Assembly: GCF_035555955.1 (NCBI RefSeq)
Contig: NZ_DATMGA010000021.1
Location: forward strand, 1-64,000
Direction: 5' to 3'
DNA from: Eoetvoesia sp035555955
GTDB lineage: Bacteria > Pseudomonadota > Gammaproteobacteria > Burkholderiales > Burkholderiaceae_B
Length of the DNA: 64,000 bases
Below are positions 1 through 8,666 of the stretch, piece after piece. Each line of letters opens with the position of its first letter. Position 1 is the stretch's first letter. The notes under the pieces are model-generated. The model had not been told where the DNA came from and ran no database searches. It saw only the letters and a list, made by a program, of their open reading frames with translations. The position numbers and the translations under genes were made by a program.

Positions 1-350
1 GGCTCATCTGGAGCGCAAACAATATGGGGGCCGACCCTTTCCGCACGTTCTTCCGCGTCCTGCTTCCCGCGGCGCTTCCCTCCATCATGTCGGGCATCCG
101 GGTCGCGCTGCCGCTGTCCCTGGTGGTCGTGATCGTCACCGAGATGATCGGCGAAAGCGTCGGGCTGGGCTACTACATTTCGTATGCTTCGGCGTCCTTC
201 ATGTACGCCTCCTCCTATGCGGGTGTGATAGCCGTGGCGATCATGGGCTTCGTTCTGGACCGGATCGTCATCGCCATTCGCAACCGCCTGGTCTTCTGGG
301 AGCCCAAGGGAGCTGCCCAGGACTCCAGTCCATCACCTTTAGAGATTTGA
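1..350 (+). CDS. ABC transporter permease, C-terminal part (5' end outside window)
   Basis: This is the inner-membrane permease subunit of an ABC importer of the SsuC/TauC/ThiX type (nitrate, sulfonate and taurine family). The open frame runs in from the left edge. The visible part starts with the cytoplasmic EAA-loop region (GADPFRTFFRVLLPAALP), which docks on the ATPase, and then shows hydrophobic segments (VALPLSLVVVIVTEMIG, YAGVIAVAIMGFVLDRIVIAI). The stop lies one base before the ATG of the class II aldolase, so the two are probably cotranscribed and the importer probably brings in the substrate of the enzymes that follow. The substrate cannot be named because the binding protein lies outside the window. 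Confidence 0.85.
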   Translation, partial: LIWSANNMGADPFRTFFRVLLPAALPSIMSGIRVALPLSLVVVIVTEMIGESVGLGYYISYASASFMYASSYAGVIAVAIMGFVLDRIVIAIRNRLVFWEPKGAAQDSSPSPLEI

Positions 351-351
351 A

Positions 352-1077
352 ATGACATTGAAAGAACAATTGAACCAGCTTGCCGTGGCCTGCCGCATCC
401 TCGAAATGGAAGGCCACGGGGACATGACGCTGGGCCACGTTTCCCTGCGGGATCCCGAAGGCCGCGGCTTTTGGCTCAAGCGCAATGCGCGCGGGCTCGG
501 CGAAATCGTTTCGGCCAACGACTTCGTGCTTGTCGACTACGACGGCGCCAAGCTCGAAGGAGAAGGCGGCCGGCATTCGGAATGGCCCATTCATTCCGAG
601 ATTCTTCGCAATCGTCCGGACGTGACCGTCGTCGCCCACACCCACCCCCCCTACGCCAGCACCCTCTCCTCGTTCGATTCCCCCCTCGCGCCGTTTACGC
701 TGGATGCCGACTACTTCGACGTCCTGCCTTGCCACCGCGATGAAACCGCGCTGCTGACCGCCAAGGAAGACGGCGAGGCGCTTGCGCACACCCTCGGCAG
801 CCACTTCGCCGTCCTCATGGCCAATCATGGCGTCACGTTCTGCGGCACGTCGATAGCCCATGCGGTATGCGTGGGCGTGTTCCTCGAACGGGCCGCGCGC
901 ATCCACTTCCATGGCATCCAGGCACGGGCCACGGCGACCTTCCCGCCCGCCCCTGTGCGGCAGAAGCGCCGGGAACAGATCATGACCCCGATACACGTCG
1001 AGCACTCGTGGAATTACTTCGTACGCAAACTGGCCTCGCTCGAGAAAGCGCGCGGCTGCACCGAAATCTTCAGTTGA
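352..1077 (+). CDS. class II aldolase/adducin family protein
   Basis: The 241-residue protein has the class II (zinc-dependent) aldolase/adducin fold. The metal-binding histidines are visible as VAHTHPPYA (His96, His98) and MANHGVTF (His159), and the catalytic acid is probably Glu83 in PIHSEIL. Family members are sugar-phosphate aldolases, epimerases or decarboxylases of aromatic and hydroxy acids. The neighbours here (importer, isochorismatase-fold hydrolase, nitrilase) favour a catabolic lyase or decarboxylase over sugar-phosphate metabolism, but this is inference. It starts one base after the permease stop and is followed 11 bases later by the hydrolase, so the three form one operon. Confidence 0.85.
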   Translation: MTLKEQLNQLAVACRILEMEGHGDMTLGHVSLRDPEGRGFWLKRNARGLGEIVSANDFVLVDYDGAKLEGEGGRHSEWPIHSEILRNRPDVTVVAHTHPPYASTLSSFDSPLAPFTLDADYFDVLPCHRDETALLTAKEDGEALAHTLGSHFAVLMANHGVTFCGTSIAHAVCVGVFLERAARIHFHGIQARATATFPPAPVRQKRREQIMTPIHVEHSWNYFVRKLASLEKARGCTEIFS

Positions 1078-1088
1078 GCATCCGCGCC

Positions 1089-1799
1089 ATGAGCACGCCT
1101 GAATCAAAATTCCATTACCTTACCGATCGAGACAGGGAAGTCATGGCGCTTTCGGGCTATGGCGCCCGCATGGGCTTCGGCGCCGCGCCGGCGCTGCTGA
1201 TCGTCGATGTGACATATGGCTTCTGCGGAGATCGGCCCGAACCCATACTTGACTCCATACGGCGCTGGCCCAACTCCTGCGGCGAGGACGCCTGGTCCGC
1301 CATCCAGCACATCGGGCGGCTGGCCTCCGCGTTCCGCGCCCGGAAGCGGCCCGTCATATACACCCGGGGCGCATACCGGGAAGATAAATGGGATATGGGA
1401 TCGTGGCTTTGGAAACACGCGCGCTCACGGCCAGACTCCCAAACCCGGCCTGAATCCCCGCTTCATCCAGACGAGATCGTAGATGCCATCAAACCCCAGC
1501 CCGACGATCTGATCATCGGCAAGCAAAAACCTTCCGCTTTTTTCGGAACGCCCCTGCAATCCCACCTTACCCTGCTCGGCGTGGACTCGTTGATCGTAAC
1601 CGGATGCAGCACTTCGGGTTGCGTGCGTGCAACAGTGGTAGACGGGTTCAGCGCCAACTACCGCATTGCCGTGGCGGACGATGCCTGCTTCGACCGCCTG
1701 CAGTCCAGCCATGCCACCAGCCTGATCGACATGGACGCCAAATACGCCGACGTCATGTCCACCGCCGAGATTCTGGAGCATATGAACTCCGGCGGGTAA
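1089..1799 (+). CDS. isochorismatase-family cysteine hydrolase
   Basis: The 236-residue protein has the isochorismatase / N-carbamoylsarcosine amidohydrolase fold. The triad is Asp40 in PALLIVDVTYGF, Lys145 in IGKQKPSAFFGT and Cys178 in STSGCVRAT. Such enzymes hydrolyse amides, carbamoyl groups or isochorismate; the SAFFGT segment resembles the amidohydrolase branch. The frame is open further upstream, but the ATG at 1089 is chosen because it avoids a long overlap with the aldolase and gives normal family length. With the upstream importer and the nitrilase opposite, it suggests breakdown of a nitrogenous compound. Confidence 0.85.
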   Translation: MSTPESKFHYLTDRDREVMALSGYGARMGFGAAPALLIVDVTYGFCGDRPEPILDSIRRWPNSCGEDAWSAIQHIGRLASAFRARKRPVIYTRGAYREDKWDMGSWLWKHARSRPDSQTRPESPLHPDEIVDAIKPQPDDLIIGKQKPSAFFGTPLQSHLTLLGVDSLIVTGCSTSGCVRATVVDGFSANYRIAVADDACFDRLQSSHATSLIDMDAKYADVMSTAEILEHMNSGG

Positions 1800-1841
1800 G
1801 CCTCGGGAACAAGGCCGATACACAGAGCTGGAGAGCCGGCG

Positions 1842-2951
1842 CTATGCTTCGAGATCCATGGCAATCCGCTGCGTCGCGGCATCGATCTCAGCGCTGGATA
1901 TTTCATAGGCATCCGCGATGCGGTTCAAAGCTCCCCTGCTGGTGGATTCGACAGCGCGAACCACCTTGGCCGGCACCGAAGGGCCGGCATTCAAGGTAAA
2001 CAAGTCGTTGCGCGAGTAATGACCGCAAGTATCGATGATTGCCTTCGCGATTTTTATCATCTGCGCCGGACAGTCAGCGTAGATGATCGTATCGCCATGA
2101 ATGGGCCCCGCCATGGATACGCCGATGGGGGCATAGACTGTGCTGCCTCCTTTGGCATAGCCAATATTCAACGTATCCCGCAGTGGAAAATTCTCGGGCA
2201 ATGCCGATTCGTCCATGATGCCGCAAGAGGCCATGACGAAGGCGCCCGCCTCGAAGGCATGCGCCCTGCAAGATGCATACCCCCAAAAATGCTCCCCGGT
2301 TTCGTCCTGCTCTTCGAGGCTGGGTCCGGTATGCAGACGGAAGGCTCCGGGGAATACCCCAAGATGAATATCCTCGCCCTGGGAAATCATGTGCGCGCGG
2401 GCAAGGGTCATCAAGTGCTCGCCGCAGATCAATCCGCCGATCCGGCCGAAGTCGGTCGCATAGGTGCGCATTCCGCTGCCGTCGCCGCACCCCCAGACGG
2501 CGCGCTCCACGAACGTGGGCATGATCTTGCGGTGCCTGCCCAGGATCTTGCCATGGTTGTCGATGAACAACAGCGTGTTATAGATGGTGTGGCTTGCGGG
2601 ATCGGAGTCGAGTTCATTGCATCCGATGACGACAACCGCGTTGGCACGCGCCGCCGCATCGCAAAGGCGCTGCGTGTCGTCGCTGGGTATCATGAGCGCA
2701 TTGTCGTAGAACGCCGTGCGCACCGAGACCCATGCGTCCAGGCGGCTTTCCCAGCCCTCTCCCCAATATGGGTAACCCGAAACCCAGGTTTCGCTAAAGG
2801 CAATAACGTTGGCACCGTTTGCCGCGGCCTCCCGAATCTTCGCGCAGGCAATATCCAGGGTCTTGTCTTTGTTCAGGAAGGCGGGCGGTGTCTGAACGAT
2901 GGCAACTCTAACCGCATCGCGTCCGTTGAGAATTTTTTGACGGGCTTGCAT
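1842..2951 (-). CDS. nitrilase / carbon-nitrogen hydrolase
   Basis: The 369-residue cytoplasmic enzyme belongs to the nitrilase branch of the CN-hydrolase superfamily (nitrile to acid plus ammonia, or to amide). The triad is Glu54 (AFSETWVSGYPYW), Lys142 (HRKIMPTFVER) and Cys176 (GGLICGEHLM). The SETWVSGYPYW block is characteristic of nitrilases proper. The nucleophile is followed by Gly-Glu-His, where most nitrilases have Trp-Glu. The start at 2951 is preferred because GGAG lies nine bases upstream; an ATG at 2966 is the alternative. An AraC regulator lies 138 bases upstream on the same strand, and the gene converges on the isochorismatase operon. Confidence 0.88.
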   Translation of the reverse strand: MQARQKILNGRDAVRVAIVQTPPAFLNKDKTLDIACAKIREAAANGANVIAFSETWVSGYPYWGEGWESRLDAWVSVRTAFYDNALMIPSDDTQRLCDAAARANAVVVIGCNELDSDPASHTIYNTLLFIDNHGKILGRHRKIMPTFVERAVWGCGDGSGMRTYATDFGRIGGLICGEHLMTLARAHMISQGEDIHLGVFPGAFRLHTGPSLEEQDETGEHFWGYASCRAHAFEAGAFVMASCGIMDESALPENFPLRDTLNIGYAKGGSTVYAPIGVSMAGPIHGDTIIYADCPAQMIKIAKAIIDTCGHYSRNDLFTLNAGPSVPAKVVRAVESTSRGALNRIADAYEISSAEIDAATQRIAMDLEA

Positions 2952-3089
2952 GATCCATGTCTCCATTTTGAGTGGTGGTCGAACAATCTGCTCTACTTGG
3001 CAGATTGACTCTACCGCCACTCTTACAAGCACAATGGACGAAAAACGAAGCAAATTCGACTAAAAGCGCACAGTCCGCCAAGCTTATTC

Positions 3090-4019
3090 CTACCCCCGCA
3101 GCGCCGCTTTGCGCCAATCGCGAGGCGTCATCCCATAACGGTCGCGGAACACCCTTGAGAAGTGGCTTGGGTCGTTGAATCCAAGAGATTCAGCCACTTG
3201 CCGAATCGTCCGGGAGCGCAGCCCAGGAGAAATCAAGGCTTCGCCAGCTCGGGTCAATCTTTCGTTCAGAATGTAGGAAGCTGGGTGATCTCCTTCGAGC
3301 GCAAATATTTTTTGCAACGTGCGCAAAGAAACTCCCAAACCGGCCGCCACACTTTCCGGCGAAAGCTCCGACATGCCAAGGTTGGCCTTTATGTAATGAC
3401 GAGCGTGCCAGAGTCTGTCCGCCATCGGCGCCGATCGACTGGCGGACAACTGCGGCGCCAGAGCAAGCCTGGCCAAGTCAAGCAAGGGACTTTCGGGGCC
3501 GCTTCCCAGCTCGGCGGGGTTTTGCTCCGCCAGAGCAAAGCCAGCCAGCAGCAACCGGCTGGCAAAGCTTGGGACGAGCGTAGTCGCCGTCAATGGAATC
3601 AAATCTTCAGCGCTATTGCCAAGGACGCTGGAGGGAAACCGGAATACCTGCTGGTCAAACTCGGTCAGAAAGCTCAGGCGATAAGGGCTGCGGGTATCCA
3701 TTGCCACCATTGTCCCCGGTTTGAGATCCACAGACCTGCCCTGGTGCAACAAAGTGCCGAAACCCCTCTTTTGGTACATAAGAATGATGTTCTCGGAGTG
3801 ATCTGACGCAATCGTGGCGGCTGTCCGGCATACCACTTGCGGGGTCCCGCAAGTGAACACCATCCGGGAACGCCCAATATCCCGCCAGGACAACCGGCAA
3901 CGGATTTCCCGGCGTCTGTCCGGACTTACATCCAGAGAGGCAAAGACCTGCGAGACCGCTTGGGCCCAAAAATCATTACGGTCACACACGGGAATATCGC
4001 ACGTGTCGACGGCACTCAT
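3090..4019 (-). CDS. AraC/XylS-family transcriptional regulator
   Basis: The 309-residue regulator has an N-terminal ligand-sensing region of the AraC_binding_2 kind. The two C-terminal AraC HTH motifs are visible as ESVAAGLGVSLRTLQKIF and RQVAESLGFNDPSHFSRVF. The start at 4019 has a strong ribosome-binding site (GGGAGG, six bases upstream), whereas the ATG at 4091 lacks one. It is upstream of and collinear with the nitrilase, and divergent from the siderophore receptor gene. Control of the nitrilase or aldolase genes is the simplest guess, but a role in siderophore uptake cannot be excluded. Confidence 0.88.
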   Translation of the reverse strand: MSAVDTCDIPVCDRNDFWAQAVSQVFASLDVSPDRRREIRCRLSWRDIGRSRMVFTCGTPQVVCRTAATIASDHSENIILMYQKRGFGTLLHQGRSVDLKPGTMVAMDTRSPYRLSFLTEFDQQVFRFPSSVLGNSAEDLIPLTATTLVPSFASRLLLAGFALAEQNPAELGSGPESPLLDLARLALAPQLSASRSAPMADRLWHARHYIKANLGMSELSPESVAAGLGVSLRTLQKIFALEGDHPASYILNERLTRAGEALISPGLRSRTIRQVAESLGFNDPSHFSRVFRDRYGMTPRDWRKAALRG

Positions 4020-4228
4020 AAGCACCTCCCTACGAGCGTTGCGACGGATCGGAACTTTGAAGCATAGTCCGCGTAGCCTACGACAATCCATGCGGAGAAA
4101 CCCCCGTCAATCAAACAGGACTTTGTATTCATTTCACCAGGCAATCTCTGACAAAAAATCTGAAAACTATCTTTATTTCGATCTTTTTTTACGCAAATCC
4201 AACACTCATCAATGTCAAACTTGCATTT

Positions 4229-4247
4229 GAGATTGATTACCATTAAC
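4229..4247 (+). promoter_or_regulatory. candidate Fur box upstream of the siderophore receptor
   Basis: GAGATTGATTACCATTAAC matches the classical 19-bp Fur consensus at 14 of 19 positions by hand alignment. It lies 143 bases before the receptor ATG, in the AT-rich 370-bp gap between the divergent AraC regulator (start 4019) and the receptor (start 4390). The receptor-PiuC pair is iron-regulated in characterised bacteria, which supports the call. I see no other feature in this gap. Confidence 0.6.
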
Positions 4248-4389
4248 ATTCAAACCCATCAACAAGTAGTAACCATCCGCCACAAATAATCGGTTTCGTT
4301 GTATTTCAACCAGCTCAATCAGGCGGGCGTCGGCTGCCGCACTATACGGCGGGCGGCTTTTTATTATTTTCATTCTCAGGGTCGCCCTC

Positions 4390-6717
4390 ATGTCTCATAT
4401 CAAAAGCCGCAAGCGTGCCCCCCGGCTGCTATCCGGCTCTGCCGCATTCTCGCCCAGCGTTACAACTGTCCTTACCGGTTTGGCGCTATGCTGCCCGGTC
4501 GCAGCCCTTGCGCAAAGCGCAACGCCCGCAAGCTCGAACAGCGTGGTCACGCTGCCCAGCGTGACGGTAACCGGCACACAAGATACCTACAAATCCGAGT
4601 CGCTGGATTCGCCCAAGTTCTCCCAGCCGCTGGTCGACACCACCCAAACCGTGACGATCATCAACAAGAAGCTTATTCAAGACCAGCAGGCCACCACCCT
4701 GACCGAGGCACTGCGCAATGTGCCGGGCGTGGGCGCCTTCTATGCCGGCGAAAACGGCAACACCAGCACCGGCGATTCCGTCTACATGCGCGGCTTCGAC
4801 ACGTCGAACAGCATCTTCGTGGACGGCATCCGCGACACCAGCAGTGTGCATCGCGACATGTTCAACATCGACCAGGTCGAAGTCATCAAAGGCCCGTCGG
4901 GTTCGGACTACGGCCGCAGCGCCCCCAGCGGGTCGATCAACCTGGTCAGCAAACAGCCGAAACTCAAAGACAGCTTCGACGCCAGCCTGGGCCTGGGCAG
5001 CGACAAATACAAGCGCGGCACCATCGACTGGAACAAGAAACTGGGCGAAACCATGGCTTTCCGGCTCAACGCCTTCGGCATGGGCACCGACGTCGCGGGC
5101 CGCGACAAGGTGGACAACCAGCGCTGGGGCATCGCGCCCTCCTTCGCCTTCGGCCTGGGCACGCCAACCCGGGTATTCCTGGACATCTACCACGTCGAGC
5201 AGAAAAACACCCCCGACGGCGGCGTATCCACCATCGGCCTGCCCGGCTACTCGGCGCCCAGCAACGCATTTTCCTATTTCGCTTCCGCACCTCGCGTCGA
5301 TACCAACAACTTCTACGGCACGAAGGCGGATCACGACAACTCCACCACCGACATGGAGACCTTGCGGTTCGAACACGACCTCTCGGAAAACACGACCATC
5401 CGCAACACCACGCGCTGGGCGCGCACCAGCCAGGACTACCTGCTGAGCTCCTTCATGGCCAGCGCCAGCTACCTGACTGTCGGCGACCCGAACGATCTAT
5501 CCACATGGTCGATGCGAAGAATGGCCAACTCCAAGGACATCGTCAACGAGATCCTGACCAACCAGACCAATATCACGACCAAGTTCCAGACCGGCAGCCT
5601 CAAGCACGACCTGAGCATGGGCCTGGAACTGACGCGCGAAAAACAAACCAACTACGGGCTCACCAACCCGGATAGTCCGGCCTACTCAACGGTTAGCATT
5701 TATTACCCCGACAGCAACGTCAACTATGGAAAGCCGACGCGCAATGGCGCCAATTCCTACGGCAAAACCGACACCGTCGCCATTTATGCGTTCGACACGG
5801 TCGAACTGAACGACCGCTGGCAGGTCAACGGCGGCCTGCGCCTGGACCACTACCGCACCGAATACACCAGCGCCACGGCTTGCGGCGGCACTGGACGCAA
5901 CGCCGTGGCGTGCAACGGCGCGCCAACGGGCACGCCCGTCACGACCATCGACGGCGCCACCAAAAGCGGCAACCTGGTCGACTGGAAGCTGGGCGTGCTG
6001 TATCGCCTCACGCCAAACGGCAACATCTACGCCGACTACGCTGTTTCGCAGCAGCCTCCAGGAGGCTCCAACTTTACGCTGGCCGAAGACGGCAACAGCG
6101 CCAACCGCGTCGACTTCGAACCTCAAAAGGCGAAAACCTTCGAAATCGGCACGAAATGGGAAGTGCTGGACAGGAAGCTCCTGCTTACCGCGGCGCTGTT
6201 CCGCACCGACGTCTCGAACGACGTCCAGCAGGCCGATGACGGCACCTACCAGCAAACCGCCGAGAAGCGTGTGCAAGGTATCGAGCTTGGCATGGCGGGC
6301 CAGATCACCCCGAACTGGTCGGTCAGCGCGGGCTACACCCTGCAGGACGCCAAGGTTTCGGCCGGCCCGTCCATTACCAACGACGGTTCGAACAACCTGA
6401 GCTACACGCCCCGCAGCGCGTTTTCGCTTTGGTCCACCTACAAGCTGCCCCACGGCTTCACCCTGGGCGGCGGCGCGCGCTACGTAGGCGGCCTGACGCG
6501 CGGCACCGACGGCGCGGCCGGCACGCCGGATGGCACAGAATCGTACTGGGTCTTCGACGCCATGGCCGGTTACCGGGTCAACAAGAACCTCAACCTGCAG
6601 TTGAACGTCTACAACCTGTTCGACAAAGACTACGTCGCCTCCATCAACAAGAGCGGATATCGCTACTTCCCCGGAGCTCCTCGCAGCTTTATACTGACGG
6701 CCAACTTCTCTTATTGA
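4390..6717 (+). CDS. fiu: TonB-dependent catecholate siderophore receptor (Fiu-like)
   Basis: The 775-residue outer-membrane receptor takes up ferric siderophore using TonB energy. A signal peptide ends near residue 41 (CPVAALAQS), followed by a TonB-box-like VVTLPSVTVTG. The plug domain (about 70-190) contains RGFDTSNSIFVDGIRD and VIKGPSGSDYGRSAPSG. The 22-strand barrel ends in the usual aromatic residue (ILTANFSY). Immediate linkage to a PiuC-type dioxygenase, as in fiu-ybiX of E. coli, points to the Fiu/PiuA catecholate subgroup. A candidate Fur box lies upstream. The siderophore itself is not determined; no biosynthetic genes are in the window, so a xenosiderophore is possible. Confidence 0.92.
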   Translation: MSHIKSRKRAPRLLSGSAAFSPSVTTVLTGLALCCPVAALAQSATPASSNSVVTLPSVTVTGTQDTYKSESLDSPKFSQPLVDTTQTVTIINKKLIQDQQATTLTEALRNVPGVGAFYAGENGNTSTGDSVYMRGFDTSNSIFVDGIRDTSSVHRDMFNIDQVEVIKGPSGSDYGRSAPSGSINLVSKQPKLKDSFDASLGLGSDKYKRGTIDWNKKLGETMAFRLNAFGMGTDVAGRDKVDNQRWGIAPSFAFGLGTPTRVFLDIYHVEQKNTPDGGVSTIGLPGYSAPSNAFSYFASAPRVDTNNFYGTKADHDNSTTDMETLRFEHDLSENTTIRNTTRWARTSQDYLLSSFMASASYLTVGDPNDLSTWSMRRMANSKDIVNEILTNQTNITTKFQTGSLKHDLSMGLELTREKQTNYGLTNPDSPAYSTVSIYYPDSNVNYGKPTRNGANSYGKTDTVAIYAFDTVELNDRWQVNGGLRLDHYRTEYTSATACGGTGRNAVACNGAPTGTPVTTIDGATKSGNLVDWKLGVLYRLTPNGNIYADYAVSQQPPGGSNFTLAEDGNSANRVDFEPQKAKTFEIGTKWEVLDRKLLLTAALFRTDVSNDVQQADDGTYQQTAEKRVQGIELGMAGQITPNWSVSAGYTLQDAKVSAGPSITNDGSNNLSYTPRSAFSLWSTYKLPHGFTLGGGARYVGGLTRGTDGAAGTPDGTESYWVFDAMAGYRVNKNLNLQLNVYNLFDKDYVASINKSGYRYFPGAPRSFILTANFSY

Positions 6718-6744
6718 CCGAAAGCATAAAGGACACGCGTCGTC

Positions 6745-7425
6745 ATGATGCTGCACATTCCGCAGGTTCTGACACCTGCCGAACTCAACGAAATTCGGCA
6801 GGCGCTGGAGCGCTCGGAATGGACTGACGGCCGCAGCACGGTGGGCTCGCAGGGTGCGCAGGTAAAGCGCAACCGGCAGTTGCCCGAAGACAGTCCTGCC
6901 GCGCGCGAACTGGGCCAAAAGGTCCTGCGCGCGCTGGCCAGGAACCCGCTATACTTCGCCGCCGCCCTGCCGGCGCGCACCGTCCCGCCGCTATTCAACC
7001 GCTACGAAGACTCGGAGCATTACGGTTTTCATATCGACGGGGCCGTGCGCGCCTTGCCGGACGGCGCCGGCTGGCTGCGCACCGACCTTTCCGCCACGTT
7101 GTTCCTGTGCGAGCCCGAGGACTACGAAGGCGGCGAACTCGTGGTCAAGGACACCTACGGAGAGCACGAAGTCAAGCTCCCCGCCGGCGACATGATTCTT
7201 TATCCCTCGAACAGCCTGCACTGCGTAACGCCAGTCACGCGGGGCGCAAGGGTATGCTCATTCTTCTGGATCCAAAGCATGATCCGCGACGACCAGCACC
7301 GCAGCATGCTGTTCGAACTGGACCAGACTATTCAACGACTGCGGGCCAGGCACGGCGAAACCGAAGAAGCTCTTGCCCTGACGAACCACTATCACAATCT
7401 GTTGCGGGAGTGGGCCGAAGTCTAG
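6745..7425 (+). CDS. piuC: PKHD-type Fe(II)/2-oxoglutarate dioxygenase PiuC (YbiX)
   Basis: The 226-residue protein is a Fe(II)- and 2-oxoglutarate-dependent hydroxylase of the PKHD family. Metal ligands are His96 and Asp98 (YGFHIDGA) and His159 (NSLHCVTPV); the 2-oxoglutarate-binding arginine follows in RGARV (about 169). In Pseudomonas and E. coli it is always beside a TonB-dependent siderophore receptor and affects siderophore use; its substrate is not settled. It starts 27 bases after the receptor stop, so it is probably cotranscribed and iron-repressed. ATG 6745 and ATG 6748 are both possible starts. It converges on the AraC gene at 7524; the 98-bp gap shows nothing further. Confidence 0.93.
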   Translation: MMLHIPQVLTPAELNEIRQALERSEWTDGRSTVGSQGAQVKRNRQLPEDSPAARELGQKVLRALARNPLYFAAALPARTVPPLFNRYEDSEHYGFHIDGAVRALPDGAGWLRTDLSATLFLCEPEDYEGGELVVKDTYGEHEVKLPAGDMILYPSNSLHCVTPVTRGARVCSFFWIQSMIRDDQHRSMLFELDQTIQRLRARHGETEEALALTNHYHNLLREWAEV

Positions 7426-7523
7426 CTAACCGGGACTACGCCACACCTCCCTCGATACGCCAGCCCGCTGAACGCTATCATTGCCAAGAGGGCCTTCTGC
7501 CCGTGCCGGCTGCAAGGCCCGCC

Positions 7524-8504
7524 CTACCCCCGGCCGATCAACGAAGACGGCTTGATACCGAAACAGGCGATGAACCGCCGGGTGAAATGCGAAAGATCGT
7601 TGAACCCCGCCGCAAAGGCAGCGCTCGATACCGTGGCGCAGAGCCCCGACTCCAGGCCTTTCCTGGCCAACAGCAACCTCTGCTGGATGACATACTGTTC
7701 AAAGCTCGTGTCGCAGAACTGCTTGAACAAGCGATGCGCCGTGCGCACCGAAATGCCGACGGCCGCCGCGCTGGCCGCAGCGTTCATTTCGGGGCAAGCG
7801 ATATTTTGCGCAATGTGCTGAATCAGCCGGTCGAACACTGCCCGGCTTGACGCGTGGGCGGATGACCTGTCTTCGTCGCCCAGGCACTGGGCCAGGTAAT
7901 CGGCAATACTTCCCAGCATGAGCTGCGCATGGCGGTCGGCGATGGGCTGGGTATGCTCGGTAAGCATCTGTATGAGCTGTACAACCACCGGAGCCAGCGC
8001 GGAGCCCGAGTCGACGCGCCAAGGCCCCCTCCCGTTTGTCACAGAACGCAGCCGGGATGTCAGCAGCTGCCTGGGCATCATGACTATGCGCCTGTCGACA
8101 AGCTCTGGAAAATGCAGCTCGAACGGCAGCCCGCTATCGACGACGCCGATGTCCCCGGGGCCCAGCACGATTTCGCGCTTCTGTTGCGTCAGGCAGCTGC
8201 GGCCCCGGCGTTGAAGGCTGATCATCAGGTATTTGCTGTCGCTGCGATCCACCTGCCTGGCGGTACGGGCCACGCCGTGGCCCGACGACCTGAAATTGAT
8301 GAATCTGGCATTGACTTGATCCAGGCTGCGGATATCGCCGATGAAGGAACCGTTTTCGTCGAGACCCGGCACCGTCATCTCGACATCCAGAACCGCCTGG
8401 CAAATGGCCTCGTTCCAGTAATCAACCCGCTGCTTCTTCGAACCGCGAGGCTGCCATTGCCGCCATGCCTCGCCGGTTGCCTGCGGTAAATGATTTGTCT
8501 GCAT
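7524..8504 (-). CDS. AraC/XylS-family transcriptional regulator
   Basis: The 326-residue regulator has an N-terminal AraC_binding_2-like sensing domain (about 20-190) and a C-terminal double HTH: SAAAVGISVRTAHRLFKQF and SSAAFAAGFNDLSHFTRRF. This layout is typical of XylS/FeaR-like regulators of aromatic or amine catabolism. ATG 8504 is chosen because AAGG lies at good spacing; an in-frame GTG at 8510 precedes it. It is divergent from the iron-sulphur/flavoprotein operon starting at 8667, which is its likely target. The 162-bp shared gap includes GTCAAGTGAC near 8540 but no clear operator. Confidence 0.88.
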   Translation of the reverse strand: MQTNHLPQATGEAWRQWQPRGSKKQRVDYWNEAICQAVLDVEMTVPGLDENGSFIGDIRSLDQVNARFINFRSSGHGVARTARQVDRSDSKYLMISLQRRGRSCLTQQKREIVLGPGDIGVVDSGLPFELHFPELVDRRIVMMPRQLLTSRLRSVTNGRGPWRVDSGSALAPVVVQLIQMLTEHTQPIADRHAQLMLGSIADYLAQCLGDEDRSSAHASSRAVFDRLIQHIAQNIACPEMNAAASAAAVGISVRTAHRLFKQFCDTSFEQYVIQQRLLLARKGLESGLCATVSSAAFAAGFNDLSHFTRRFIACFGIKPSSLIGRG

Positions 8505-8666
8505 GTGCACCGCCTTGTCGTGGCGCGGCTGGCGCCGTCAGTCAAGTGACATGGCGCGCTCAGCCAAGCCGTTCTGCATGAACATCGCTACATTAAAGCC
8601 TGAGCCGGCCCGTTCCGGCCTTCACTACATGGAAACAGGCTACACCAACTACCTACTGTCGCAGCC

